Below are positions 54,301 through 64,000 of a DNA stretch of 64,000 bases, one piece after another (the stretch's first letter is position 1; each line of letters begins with the position of its first letter). The stretch is from Caenorhabditis elegans (Eukaryota; Nematoda; Chromadorea; Rhabditida; Rhabditidae). Both the position numbers and the translations under genes were made by a program. The stretch lies in contig NC_003281.10 of NCBI RefSeq assembly GCF_000002985.6, positions 3,658,001 to 3,722,000 on the forward strand, written 5' to 3'. The notes under the pieces are model-generated. The model saw nothing but the letters and a program-made list of their open reading frames with translations. It searched no databases and had not been told where the DNA came from.

Positions 54301-54881
54301 GTGGAAATGGCAAATATTTGATTCCAAAAGACGGACTACTAAAGATCGGATGTGATATGTGCATGGGACTTTGCGATATTGCTCGGAAAAAGGATTGCCA
54401 CGTGGCTCGCTGTGATGCTCTAGCACTCCCGTTCCGTTATGAATCAGCTGACGCGGCGATTTCTATTGCTGTACTCCATCATATTGCAACTTTTGAAAGA
54501 AGAAAACGACTTATTGAGGAGCTCCTGAGAGTTGTAAAGCCTGGAAGTAAGATCTGTGTTACCGTGTGGTCTATGGATCAGAGTCAATCGGAGTATGCGA
54601 AGATGCGTGGCAATAAGGATGACGTGGCGGCGGCTCCAGCGGTGTCGTCAGAAGAGACGCAGACAACGAACAGACTGAAAGTTCATGATGGGAAGGATTT
54701 TGAGCAGCAGGATGTGTTAGTTCCATGGACAATTGATCAGAAAGGAGAGACATTTCTCCGGTATTATCATGTGTTTCGAGAAGGAGAAGCTGAGAAATTG
54801 ATTGAAAGTGTGCAGGGTTGCAAGCTGATCAGTGTTGAGAAGGAGCAGGGAAATTATATTATTATTGCGAAGAAAATTTGA
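51363..54881 (+). CDS. alkbh-8: ALKBH-8, tRNA wobble-uridine hydroxylase/methyltransferase
   Basis: Bifunctional tRNA enzyme that methylates and hydroxylates wobble-uridine side chains (mcm5U, mchm5U). Exons 51363-51366, 51892-52025, 52073-52313, 52367-52483, 53010-53262, 53316-53584 and 54124-54881 join in phase to 591 residues. An RRM-like domain lies near 45-125 (YLLVSNSSILCGV..SYSFVQC). The AlkB 2OG-Fe(II) domain has iron ligands HYD near 235 and a distal His in RWKHG near 291, and ends with RVSLTLRKIRR. A CxC-rich linker (KPCECEWKEFC) precedes the methyltransferase with motif I YDVGCGNGKYL near 394-404. The conserved end is DVLVPWTI...RYYHVFREGE. Exon 1 holds only ATG plus T; the frame needs it because the exon at 51892 has no in-frame ATG. 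An acceptor at 51327-51329 precedes it. Confidence 0.94.
51417..51799. repeat. Foldback element, CTCCTCGAGGAG family, in alkbh-8 intron 1
   Basis: The left end tgtcgatttatgtagctcgtg tactcctcgaggagaa starts at 51417. The right end tcctcctcgaggactacacg agcagtgtacatcgaga ends near 51799. The element fills most of the first intron. Confidence 0.85.
53695..53830. repeat. Hairpin of the GGTCTCG/CGAGACC family in alkbh-8 intron 6
   Basis: tacgactttaaaggagggca c...aatggtctcgccacgcgc opposes gcgcgtggcgagaccatata...gcgcccttctttaaagtcgta. The loop is about 20 bases. Confidence 0.88.
53839..54019. repeat. Foldback element with cgtggtgcc...gacaccacg ends in alkbh-8 intron 6
   Basis: It carries cgtggtgccaggcggtcccat tacggtttgatctacaaaaatgcg, opposed by cgcatttttgtagatct acgcagatcaagctgaaatgagacactccgacaccacg. 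Same family as 33315-33483. It lies beside the hairpin at 53695, so this intron holds two elements side by side. Confidence 0.88.
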
Positions 54882-55496
54882 TTTTTTTAAAGTTTTTTCT
54901 ATTGGAAGTGGAAAACCTCTGCCACGGCCACGCATATACGCAGTTCGTGTACTCCTCGAGGAGAAAGATCTCTAACTTTTTGCATTTGACATTCAATTTT
55001 GCCATTTTTCTCATTGTTAAATAGAAGAAAATTGTATGTTTTCTAATCCTTTTTTTTTGATTTTTCGCTTAAAACCCCGATTTTAAAAAAATTAAAAATC
55101 TCAAACCTTCTACAAAATCTTGTTTGTTTGAAGCATAGAAAACACTATAAATATGAGTGGAACCGGCGATTTGAAGTCCAAATACGATACGAATCAGGGA
55201 AAGTGGATTCACACTTCTCCTCGAGGAGTACACGAACTGTGTAAATCGACACATGGTCGTGGTAGATGTTTTACACAGTCATTCTTCCATGTTGTTGTTT
55301 TTTCGATTGTTTTGGCATTTATTGTTTTCTAATGAATTAATTTTTTACGTTTTATAATTTTATATTTATTTTTTTTCCGGTGGTATATTTATATCCTTCC
55401 AATATTTATCTTACTTTTGAATTTTTCAAAGAATTTTTCGATTTATTTTTTTGAAATTTCAGATTCTCAAACTGCGCTAAAACTTGAAATTTAGCG
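54882..55496. other. Gap alkbh-8 to nrde-1 containing a foldback element
   Basis: The foldback at about 54908-55275 has left arm acgcagttcgtgtactcctc gaggagaa, right arm ttctcctcgaggagtacacg aactgtgtaaatcgaca, and outer arms acctctgccacggcca / tggtcgtggtagatgt. An atttcag acceptor (55456-55462) precedes the nrde-1 start by 34 bases. The gap of 580 bases would be a normal operon gap if the element were removed. Confidence 0.7.
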
Positions 55497-58400
55497 ATGG
55501 AGGTAAGCTAAATAATTGGCAATTCAAGTTCCCATTCTGAAATTTCAGATCGATTGGCTCAACGCTATTCCCGATTCAGAAGACTCGGAAGAAGATGAAG
55601 AGGAGAGACAAGAGAGAGCAAGACTTTTGAAAGAGAAGGAAGAAGAAAGGGAGGCGTGTAAGAAACGGTATTTGGAGAGAATCGAAAGAGAAGAGGCTCA
55701 GCGATTCGGCAAACAATTTAGTACGATTTCTGGGGATTTTTGGAAAAATCTAGCTCTTCGATGGAAAAAAAATCGGAACAGTTCCAAAATCTTGTTGTAG
55801 ATGTGTAAAAAATACGAAAAATTATAATTTTTCACTAAAAAGCTGTCTTTTCAAAAAGTCGATTTTTTAAAAATTTTAGTTTCCCGATTTTCTAAAATAA
55901 TTAAAAACCGACATCCTTGGTTCCGAATAAGATACTTTTTTTCGATTTTTTCAAAGAAAATCGGAAAACGAACATTTTCGATTACTCAGAAAATCGAAAA
56001 AAGTTGAAGAGAAAAAACATAAGAAAACATACAATTATTTCTAAAAAGAGCAAAAATTTTCAAAATTCTAAGCTTTTTTTTTCTGAAAAATCTTTTTTTT
56101 GAGATATTGGAAAACCAAAAAATTTTGCTATGAATCTTTAAAAAAAATCACAATAATTTCAGAAATCGATCCATTAACATTCGCTGAGCGTCTCGAGAGA
56201 AAGCTTATCCCTGCCGAAAAAAAGCAAAGATATCGTGAATTCATTCCATGTGTCGTCGATCACTTTGGTGGGACTGATGTGCATTTTGTGAAGGCTATGG
56301 AGAGTATTAAAAGTATTTTTCAAAACTTTTTTTGACTAAAACATAATTAACTAAATTTTCAGCGGAGAACCAGCTTCTCGATTTTCTGACAGCAGCTCAT
56401 AAGCCACTTATCGAGCAAACGGAAGATTCGGTTTTACATGATTGGCTGGCGGAATTCTATAAGGAAACAGTTACATCTCTTCTTGAAATGACCAGTATCA
56501 CGGATCACGATCTGAAATGTTTTAAAGTTGGAAATGTTTTTGATGAAGTTAGAACGAATGCAATTCAAAAGAAAGTGCAGAAAATGGAAATGGAAAATTT
56601 CGCGGAACGAGTGAGGGAGGCGAAGATGTAAGCAATTTTTTTTTTAATTTAAAATTAAAATAAAAATTCAAATTTTTTTAGCAAAGAAGCAGAAGAGCGG
56701 AAAGCAACGGCAGAAGCTACAAGAGATGTATTAGAATCATTGGAAGGAATGACATTGAGCCATGTGAAGCATGACGAGCTGGAGGATGAGCTTAATGTTA
56801 GTGAATTTTAGGAAAATGGCATAAAATTGGCACTCAACTATGAAATTGTCAAATAAAGCTTCGTAAAAAAAGAAACAAAACTCGAAAACAATTTTTCGAT
56901 TTTCCTGAAAATCGAACAATTGAAAAAAAAAAGTTCAGAAAATTCGAGGGTAATTTTTTGGAAACAAAAATGTCGCTTTTTTCGTTTTTGAATTGAAAAA
57001 TGCGAAAAATAAAGTTTTTCTCGAAAAAAAAAACGAAAAAAGACACAAAAACTACCATAAACCGTTTTTCCGCGGCGAGACCCATCAGAATAAATCCATG
57101 CGCCTTTAAATATTACGGTCAGTTTTTTTGATGCAATTTTTTAGATTTTGGAGTTTTTCTTCCCAAAATCGTTGTTTTGAGATATTTCTTTTTAAAAAAG
57201 AAGCTTTTCTCGATTTTTTCCAGAGAAAAACGAAAATGGGAAAACGAAAATCAGTAAGCTTAGAAAAATTTTTTCGATTTTTCGATTTTCCTGATTTCGA
57301 TTTTAAAAAAATTGATTCCAGACAATCGCACTCGAGGAACTGCATAGCACTACTCGAGACACAAGTCCACCACGTACACGACTTTCAACTAGAGCTCAAA
57401 GCCAACTTAATGCAATGGTTAAACATCTTTTTGTGCCAGCAGCGCCTACAACATCGACAGAAGTTCCAATGGAAATGGATAAAGATGATGATGAAATGGA
57501 TGCTTATGATGATTCTGATTTAAAGATATTGTTCAGCTCAACTACAAAGGAAAGTCTGAAAATGGAAATGGGCGAAGAAAACGATGAATGCAATTTTGAA
57601 CCATCACAAGTCAGCAAATATCCGTCATTCCAAGCCAGTAGTCAATTTGATGAAACAAGACGTTATGATTATGATGAGGAGGGTGATAATAAGGAGCTTG
57701 CACGGCTTAGAAGACCGACCTGGAGAAAAATTTTGAATTATGAAAAGAGGATCGGCACGAATTTCCATAGATTTACCAATGCCGAAAACGCAAATTTGTG
57801 GAGACGTAATTTGTATGAAGATAAGCGAAAAAAGACGAGCAAAGTTCAATTTGTAGGTGAGTATTTGAGAAATGGAATTTTTTTTGTTTTTTTTTTAAAT
57901 ATGTATTAAGCTTGTTTCAAAATCTAACTAAAATTGATTTAAATTTTTTCAGACTATGACAGTCCTCTCAACAAAATGCGCCTTTTCGTTCGTCCCAACG
58001 AGCAATTCTTCAACGCCGACGACGGCCCGATGACCGATAGAATTGATTTTAGTCTTAGTGATGGATTCAACGTTCTTGCTACTCGCAAAATTATGAGCCC
58101 ATTGGTTTGTGGTTCAAACTATGATTGTGAATTTATGGCACGAACTAGAGAGGGACCACAGTATTTAGTCAGGAAAACTCAATCGTGTAAGGTTTTTTTT
58201 AAAAATATACACGCTCTCCTTCAGCAAGAATTGTCATTAGAGCGCGCTTGCTGACCTTTTTTTTGGGTTTTCGGGGATTTTTTTGGCAAAAATTGTTTTT
58301 TTTCGCACCAAAAACATAGTGAAGGTTAGAATCGAAAACATGTTTTTTTTTGGGTTTTTTTTAGATTTTTGAAGAATTTTTTTCATTTTTTCAGTGACAC

Positions 58401-60594
58401 CTGGGATTTAGAGGAGGCGTGGCTTTGACTGCAAACCTGCCGCGCGGTTCTCGTGTCGATTTACGGTATACTACACGTTTATTGTTCCGCACGATTTTCA
58501 CAGTTTCGGCTAAAATTCTGTACTTAATATTTAGAATAGTGGTTAAATATACGGTCTATACAGAAATAAATAAAGAAAACAGCCTAGCGGAAACTAAAAA
58601 TGTTGCAACAAAAAAAAAATAAATCCTCAGTTGTTCACGTGTAGTACACCGTAAATCGACATGAGAAACACGCGCGGCAGGTTAGCAGTCGAAGCCACGC
58701 CCATGATGCATGGCGCCAATGTAATGATTCTTGCTGGAAGAGAATTTCTAAATATTTTATAAATTCAACTGAAATTGTAATTCCTTTAATTCCTTTCAGG
58801 GATGCATTCCTATTGTGGAAATATTCTCGGACGTTTCTGGTATTTGCGTGATAGACATGCCGACAAGTATCCTGGCGTTAAAGATTCTAATTATGATCAA
58901 AAACGCCGACAAAACTTTGGATTGCTACGCTATTATACGCTAGAAGAGGTATAACTTGAGGAAAAATCATGATTTATTTAAAAGTGGTGTAGAGTGAAAA
59001 AAAAAGAACTTATTTTATTTATTCTGGCCAAATGTAAAAGTTTCCGAAAGCTCAAAAAAAATGTTAACTTGAATAATGAAGTATTTAAAAAATAAATAAA
59101 AATCTAATTTCTCTAGCTAATCGAAGTGTTTGGACTGCTGCTGCCTGATGTTCAAATTGCAATGCGTCGTGGTGTTCGTCGAGAGAATATGCCAGTCTCA
59201 ACGGTTGTCAAACTCAAAGAAAAAGACAGAGAGGCTGTAGAAAGGTATATCAATTAGTTGTTGGTTATTTCAAAAAAAAAAGAGCATATTTGAAATTTGT
59301 GTGTAGATTTACGCTGTGTTCTCCGAGGAGTTGGTTTTTCAGGTTTTTGGCAGTTCTAAATGTCATTTTATCACAAAATAATTTTTAAAAAAAAGCAGAA
59401 TGTATGAAAAAAATACCATTCATTTTGGTGATTTCATCCAAAGGTTTTTGTTAATTTCGACTCAAAATCTTGTAATTTTTGCCTATTTTTTATATTAAAG
59501 AACACTTTCATACAAAGTTTCTCATAAATAAATAATCAATAAATAGGCGGATTCTTTGCCAAAATCTCACTATTTTTTCGAATATCTAACTATTCTCACT
59601 ATTCGAATATCTTATTACACAGACGCCTAAAAGTGAGAATTTTCGACACATGGGTCTCGGCACGCTGACTATAACGATTTTTGGCCGCAGCGTCGCGAGA
59701 CCCATGGCGAAAATTCCAATCTTTATACAATGAAGTCGAAAAATATGTTTTGTTTAAAACTTTATTTTTTCAGCCCCGTCCAAGGTGTCCTTCTACTTAC
59801 TGATTGGCGTCTTGTACATCTCTTCGACAATACTGCGATCGTCAATGCAATCATTCACTATTTTCCAACAAATCTTGGCGGTGTCTTTTTGTTAGTTTCA
59901 AATATTAAATATGCATCAATTTTCCCATTTTTCAGCGAAGCAATGACCGAATACCTAACCGAGCTGCTTCTCGACAATACAATCGAATTTCACACGATTA
60001 TTTTTGCTTTCGGTGGAACTCCGACATTCAAAAAACAGGATTTCTTGGCGTGAGTGGCTGAATTCTAATTAAAAATTCTGTTTTATTTTTTTAATTTTCA
60101 GATTCTGGAAGAAGCTGATCGTTCGCACGACACAATCCATCGATGTTTTCTGGATGGCTCAAGACTGGTGCGATGGCCTGGTAATTCACTGAATATTCAG
60201 GATAGTAGCTTCAAGATAAATTCTTAGAACTCTACTCAAGAAGAAATCGATCAGCTCAACGAATTCAATCATTATGTCGAACAAATGTTCACAATGATGA
60301 GAAAGAATGGAAATATAAACTACAATTATTGTGATATTCGGAAACAATACAACATTCCATCTTTGGATCCGAGCTTCAATCGTCCAAATGACTTCTTGCT
60401 CCTTGAGCCTATGTATGAAATAGAGTGGCTTAATTGCTGAAATTAATATTCGAGATTGCAGTTATCGTGCCTACATCAATCACTTCGTCGATGAATGCAA
60501 TTGTTATCTGAAAGGCCCGTTTGTTAAGTGTCAGCCTAGAGTTCACAACGGTTATGCTCAAAGAAACGGAACAAAGCTTGAGTTCTCGAAGTGA
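55497..60594 (+). CDS. nrde-1: Nuclear RNAi factor NRDE-1 (nematode-specific protein)
   Basis: I assign this as nrde-1 (C14B1.6) from its position after alkbh-8 and from memory. NRDE-1 binds target pre-mRNA and chromatin to carry siRNA signals into transcriptional silencing with NRDE-2, NRDE-4 and NRDE-3. Exons 55497-55502, 55549-55720, 56163-56312, 56363-56627, 56682-56796, 57322-57856, 57953-58186, 58800-58948, 59117-59244, 59774-59890, 59936-60049, 60102-60180, 60228-60412 and 60462-60594 join in phase to 793 residues. The first exon encodes only Met-Glu. Residues about 15-60 are a charged coiled coil (SEEDEEERQERARLLKEKEEER). An acidic middle segment follows near 290-350. The C-terminal half has the conserved-looking stretches FWYLRDRHADKYPG, GVLLLTDWRLVHLFDN and CYLKGPFVKCQPR. 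I recognise no catalytic motif. Confidence 0.78.
58221..58737. repeat. Foldback element occupying nrde-1 intron 7
   Basis: Inverted arms: gcgtggctttgactgcaaacct gccgcgcggttctcgtgtcgatttacggtatactacacg (58418-58477) against the complement at 58638-58700. Outer ends are cagcaagaattgtcatt (58222) and aatgattcttgctgg (about 58722-58736). It nearly fills the 613-base intron 58187-58799. Confidence 0.85.
59641..59710. repeat. Short hairpin, GGGTCTCG/CGAGACCC, in nrde-1 intron 9
   Basis: acatgggtctcggcacgctgac opposes gcagcgtcgcgagacccatg with a 20-base loop. A half copy of the CTCGAGGAG family (gatttacgctgtgttctccgaggag) lies upstream at 59309-59333. Confidence 0.75.
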
Positions 60595-60727
60595 TGGTTT
60601 TTCTTTAATTTTTTTCCCTCGAAATGTTCTACTAAGTATGTTCTCTCAAAATTTCAAGTTCTCAATATTTATTTGTCAGGTATAAAGCACCGCTGGTATC
60701 ATTATGATTTACATGTTTTTTTTCGAT

Positions 60728-60733
60728 AATAAA
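60728..60733 (+). terminator. Probable nrde-1 poly(A) signal AATAAA
   Basis: AATAAA is 134 bases after the nrde-1 stop and directly abuts the stop codon of the convergent gene (60734). Cleavage 10-20 bases on would place the nrde-1 3' end inside the opposing coding exon. Confidence 0.55.
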
Positions 60734-61673
60734 TCACTGCTTTTTATGAATTATTGTCTCATTCAGATCTTCATTTTCTTGAGCTTCATCGTCATCGAAT
60801 CCGTCTCCCTCGCTGATAATTTTCATAGCGGAATTTAAAATACTATTTGCAGATTGATTGGAGAAGCATGCCAGCTTGAAGAGCTCTCTGTAAAGAGGAT
60901 ACCATTTTTTTTAAAATTAAAATCAATAATTTTCTTACTTGTAATTCTTGTTTCTCTGCACTGCAAGCTGCAATTCTTGATACTCTTCTTTTCGCATTTT
61001 TTCGAGATCATCCATCATCAGCTCCATCTCCAGTGCCTTCTTTCTGAGAATCAATATATTAAATTATTTTTAGAGTGAACATTTCTCACTTCAATCTGGC
61101 TTCTTGGTCTGTGTTCGCCATTTCAAAGATAATTCGATCAATATCTGCATCATCAATATCACTGTTCATTTGACCCCTGGAAATTAAGATTTTCAATTTT
61201 AATTTTCTCATTTTCAGCGTACATCTCAATACTGCCCTCAATCTCGGCGTGTGAATCAAGAATATTTCTCATTGTGGCCAAATATTCCTGTGTCGTTTCT
61301 CTCAACTGACGATTCTCGTCTTGCAACGCCATAATCTGCTTATTTTCCCGTTGTAGATCGTTCAGAATCAGCTTGCGCCGATTTCCGTTCACTGTGAGAT
61401 CTGTACATTGAAAAAATATATTATATATAATTTAACCAATTAATCCAACCTTGCATGTCCTGTAAAAGCTTCTCATATTTATACATTGATGAAATTCGTG
61501 AAGCAACATGATGAGCCCGACTGAGCATGCTGTCCACGTTGTACTCTCCTGAAAATGAAATTAATTCAGAATTAATGGAAAATATTATTCAATTGATTAC
61601 CTTGTTTTGTTAGAATTGTCATATCATATGAAGATTGCAATAATAAGTCGATTTCTTTAGATGGATTATCCAT
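60734..61673 (-). CDS. SIKE/FGFR1OP2-family coiled-coil protein
   Basis: Homologue of human FGFR1OP2/SIKE1, adaptor subunits of STRIPAK kinase-phosphatase complexes. Exons 61673-61601, 61548-61450, 61400-61223, 61176-61090, 61043-60939 and 60887-60734 join in phase to 231 residues. The family core is clear: RISSMYKYEKLLQDMQ, then LQRENKQIMALQDENRQL followed by RETTQEYLATMRNIL, equivalent to IQQENRQIRELQQENKELR...SALELIM in the human protein. Later, IDRIIFEMANTDQEARLK and YKELFKLA match the C-terminal coiled coil. It ends with an acidic stretch and HKKQ. The start lies 7 bases after a TTTTCAG acceptor (61683-61681). GAGACGCAG (61775-61783, the complement of CTGCGTCTC) about 100 bases upstream suggests its own promoter. 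Possibly C14B1.8. Confidence 0.85.
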
Positions 61674-62299
61674 TTTTGAACTGAAAATTCAGAAAATAAA
61701 GAAGTCGATGAGAATTGAAAATGGGAAAATAATTTGGTGCAACGGCGCTCCTTTGGCACATTGTTGAGAGTTGAGAGACGCAGGAGTTATTGGTTTATAT
61801 TAGCGTAATTGTGATAAAAGAGAAGATTCAGAAGTTTAACTCCAAAAATGGAGTAGCTTCTGTTCGACTTCAGGCGAATGAAATTTATAAAAATCGATAG
61901 CTGTAAATTGGTAAAAACTTTTATTTAACTTTGATCGCGATAAACATTATTTACAGGCTTTAATCGACGATCATTTGAAAAATAATGAAAAATCAGAATG
62001 AAAGAAAACTACAAAAAAGGAGAATACGGGTAAAACAGGGCTACTACTACAAAATACATGCTACTCTACATTTAATTTAATTACTACAGAACCGGTGATG
62101 GGACAAAAAAACAATCGAACACGAAGAGGAAATTACAGTTCAAATGTTCGGCATATTTAAAGTAGTTAGAGTGATGGGGGGAAACTCCAGTGATAGGAGA
62201 GCAAATACTATAAAATCAAGGAAAATCAATTGGGCGTGCATAAAGAATTGGGAATATGGGAAAAAATACAAGAAATGACGAGATGGAGGCATTCTAGGT
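61674..62299. other. Upstream region of SIKE-like gene and 3' end of Argonaute gene
   Basis: No coding exon. It contains the promoter word GAGACGCAG at 61775-61783 (minus CTGCGTCTC) for the SIKE-like gene. The likely Argonaute 3' UTR covers the right half. Confidence 0.5.
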
Positions 62300-64000
62300 T
62301 TATGCCCAGAAGTTTCGCTTCGAAATGGTCATTCCGTTCATTGCGACGGACATATGGTCGACAATGGCAGCCGCAAGTTCTTCCCTCATATCTTCGTTGA
62401 TGAGTTCCGAATGATCTCCGATGATGGAATTCTCCACTGCTTGCAAGTTCACGTGACGCCTGGAAATTTTTTTTGAAATGAATATTAGAAAACTAGGCTC
62501 TTACTGGTGAATCTTGTAGTTGTTTCGTCCTCGCTTGGCCAAATTTTCAGCGGCATAGAGCACATCTGGTACCGATGGTGGCTTGTAGGAAACTTGATGA
62601 CCAAATGCTCGGAAGTACGTCAAGTGCATAATCTCGTTTTTGGACCAGTTCGCATCATTGATTAGAATTGTGTACTTGCACGGACGAACTGTACCCTGAA
62701 ATTATTTTCTTGATTAAAACGAATAATTATATTTCAACTCACGATGAGGGGCGTCCGTGACGACAAAATGAATTCATCGTAACCATAAGAAGTCGGGACG
62801 TTGTCCACGCATGTTCCCGATGGCACATTTTGCTCCATTGCTTTTCTTCCAGTGATATTCGAAGGGAAGACACGTGCATGTGAAGCTATCTGTGCAATGA
62901 CCACGACGAGATGTGGGCGATATCCAGGTTGAATCTTGTCAAATGTTCCTCGGATTTCTTCAATTTCTTCCTTTACGCGCTTGAAGTCTCCTTCTCCAGC
63001 ACCAACACGGTAGATGACGATTCTGGTTGGGAGTCTTCTCGAGTGCTCTTTGTACGATTGGACACATTTCGGGAACACTTCACCAAGCTTTTGCAGTTTG
63101 TACTCCTTCTGCGTCTGGAGATATGTGAAGCCTCCAAGCTGGGTAGAGTTGGTCAACGAATATGATACTCCAACAACTGATGGTTCTCCATCCAATTGAG
63201 ATCGGCTTCTATCGAATAAAGTGCGAGCTGCGCCGTGAGAGATCTCGAATCCAATGAATTGCACATGCTCGAAAAGCTTCTTGCTCAACGTTTCACTGTT
63301 TGAGCACACCGCTCTTCCACGCACAGAACTTGGGATCTCGTCGAAGAAGTTGGTTCCACCACACTTGAGATTGAATTTTCTCATGACGTTGTCAATTGTT
63401 TGGCGTCCACCTCCACCTCCCATCATTTTGTCGACAGTCTGTTGGCACACTTGAATTGTCTGCAAGCCAATGGATTCCTCGTAGTATTTGAGAATATCGT
63501 GAACATCCGGCTTCTTCTCTCTTGTGATTGCAAAGAGAATGTCGACTTTGTCGTCCGCCCACTTTCTCATCCGATTTTGGATTCCAGCGGCATCACTGGA
63601 GTTGATCTCACAAATGGTCCAATCTCTCGAGTCCTGATCGATCTTGATTCCATTGTCACGGCAGATAGCAGCCAAGTTGTCGCAGAAACTTCTAAAAAAT
63701 GAATATTATAAAGCAGAAGAAAAAACCATTTCACCTACTCAGCCTGTCTCATTTGGATGCAATTGTCGAAGACAACAACACCAATTCGTCCGATATGTGC
63801 TGGTTGAACAAACTTGTCCTGTGTGCGGAACGCTGGACGGCTCATCTCAGGCATGTACGTCTGGTTCTTGAACTTGATTTGAGCTGGTGGAAGGAGTTTC
63901 GCAGGCAATTGAAGTGGCTTAGTCGACATCAAACGGATTCCGAAAGCATCCATGTACTTACTTTGCTTAAGCTTCAAGTTGTCGATGAGAATGTTCTGGA
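62300..64000 (-). CDS. WAGO-type Argonaute, PIWI-domain part (5' end outside window)
   Basis: C-terminal part of a worm-specific (WAGO-clade) Argonaute; probably C14B1.7 from memory. Exons >64000-63739, 63691-62743, 62695-62505 and 62459-62300 stay open and in phase. The MID region is visible (TYMPEMSRPAF.., IGRIGVVVFDN, KKPDVHDILKYYEES, TIQVCQQTVDKMM). In the PIWI domain the three slicer positions are all changed: FIGFEISHG where GxDVTHP is expected (D to E), IYRVGAGEGDF for IYRDGVSEGQ (D to V), and CKYTILIND where HYxVL stands (H to K). It should therefore bind but not cut RNA, as other WAGOs do. The protein ends KRNFWA. The gene lies close to nrde-1. Confidence 0.9.

Overview
The window is nematode nuclear DNA and almost certainly Caenorhabditis elegans chromosome III. 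It is AT-rich, with short TTTTCAG-ended introns, trans-splice acceptors a few bases upstream of start codons, TTAGGC-type interstitial telomere repeats and many short foldback (inverted-repeat) elements. The gene order DDX42 helicase, UBL3, npr-15, cyn-9/pdi-1, wdr-5.1, dph-1, alkbh-8, nrde-1, Argonaute fits my memory of the C46F11-T27D1-C14B1 clone region. Clone names and symbols come from memory and from reading the proteins, not from a search.

Layout. Positions 1-6298 (minus) hold most of a DDX42-type DEAD-box helicase gene cut by the left edge. Positions 6.7-8.0 kb (plus) look like a spliced non-coding transcript built from duplicated exon/intron units, followed by a 65-bp tandem array. 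A UBL3 orthologue with a CaaX end lies at 9.7-12.3 kb (minus). From 12.3 to 25.4 kb I see no convincing coding gene, only repeats. npr-15, a peptide-type GPCR, is at 25.4-27.8 kb (minus). From 27.8 to 39.9 kb is a second gene-poor stretch with several inverted-repeat elements.

From 39.9 kb on, genes are dense. pdi-1 followed by cyn-9 (minus) form a two-gene operon of protein-folding enzymes. A divergent promoter separates pdi-1 from a small single-pass membrane protein gene (plus). Next on the plus strand come an F-box/FBA protein, wdr-5.1, dph-1, alkbh-8 and nrde-1. The spacing of wdr-5.1, dph-1 and alkbh-8 suggests an operon, with nrde-1 possibly included. nrde-1 converges on a minus-strand SIKE/FGFR1OP2-family gene, and the right edge cuts a minus-strand WAGO-type Argonaute.

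Shared themes: pdi-1 and cyn-9 both serve folding and secretion. dph-1 (diphthamide on eEF2) and alkbh-8 (tRNA wobble uridine) both tune translation. wdr-5.1, nrde-1 and the Argonaute all belong to chromatin or small-RNA regulation. Exon coordinates given here were joined by hand from splice sites and checked for reading phase. Transcription starts, SL1/SL2 use and 3' ends are inferred.
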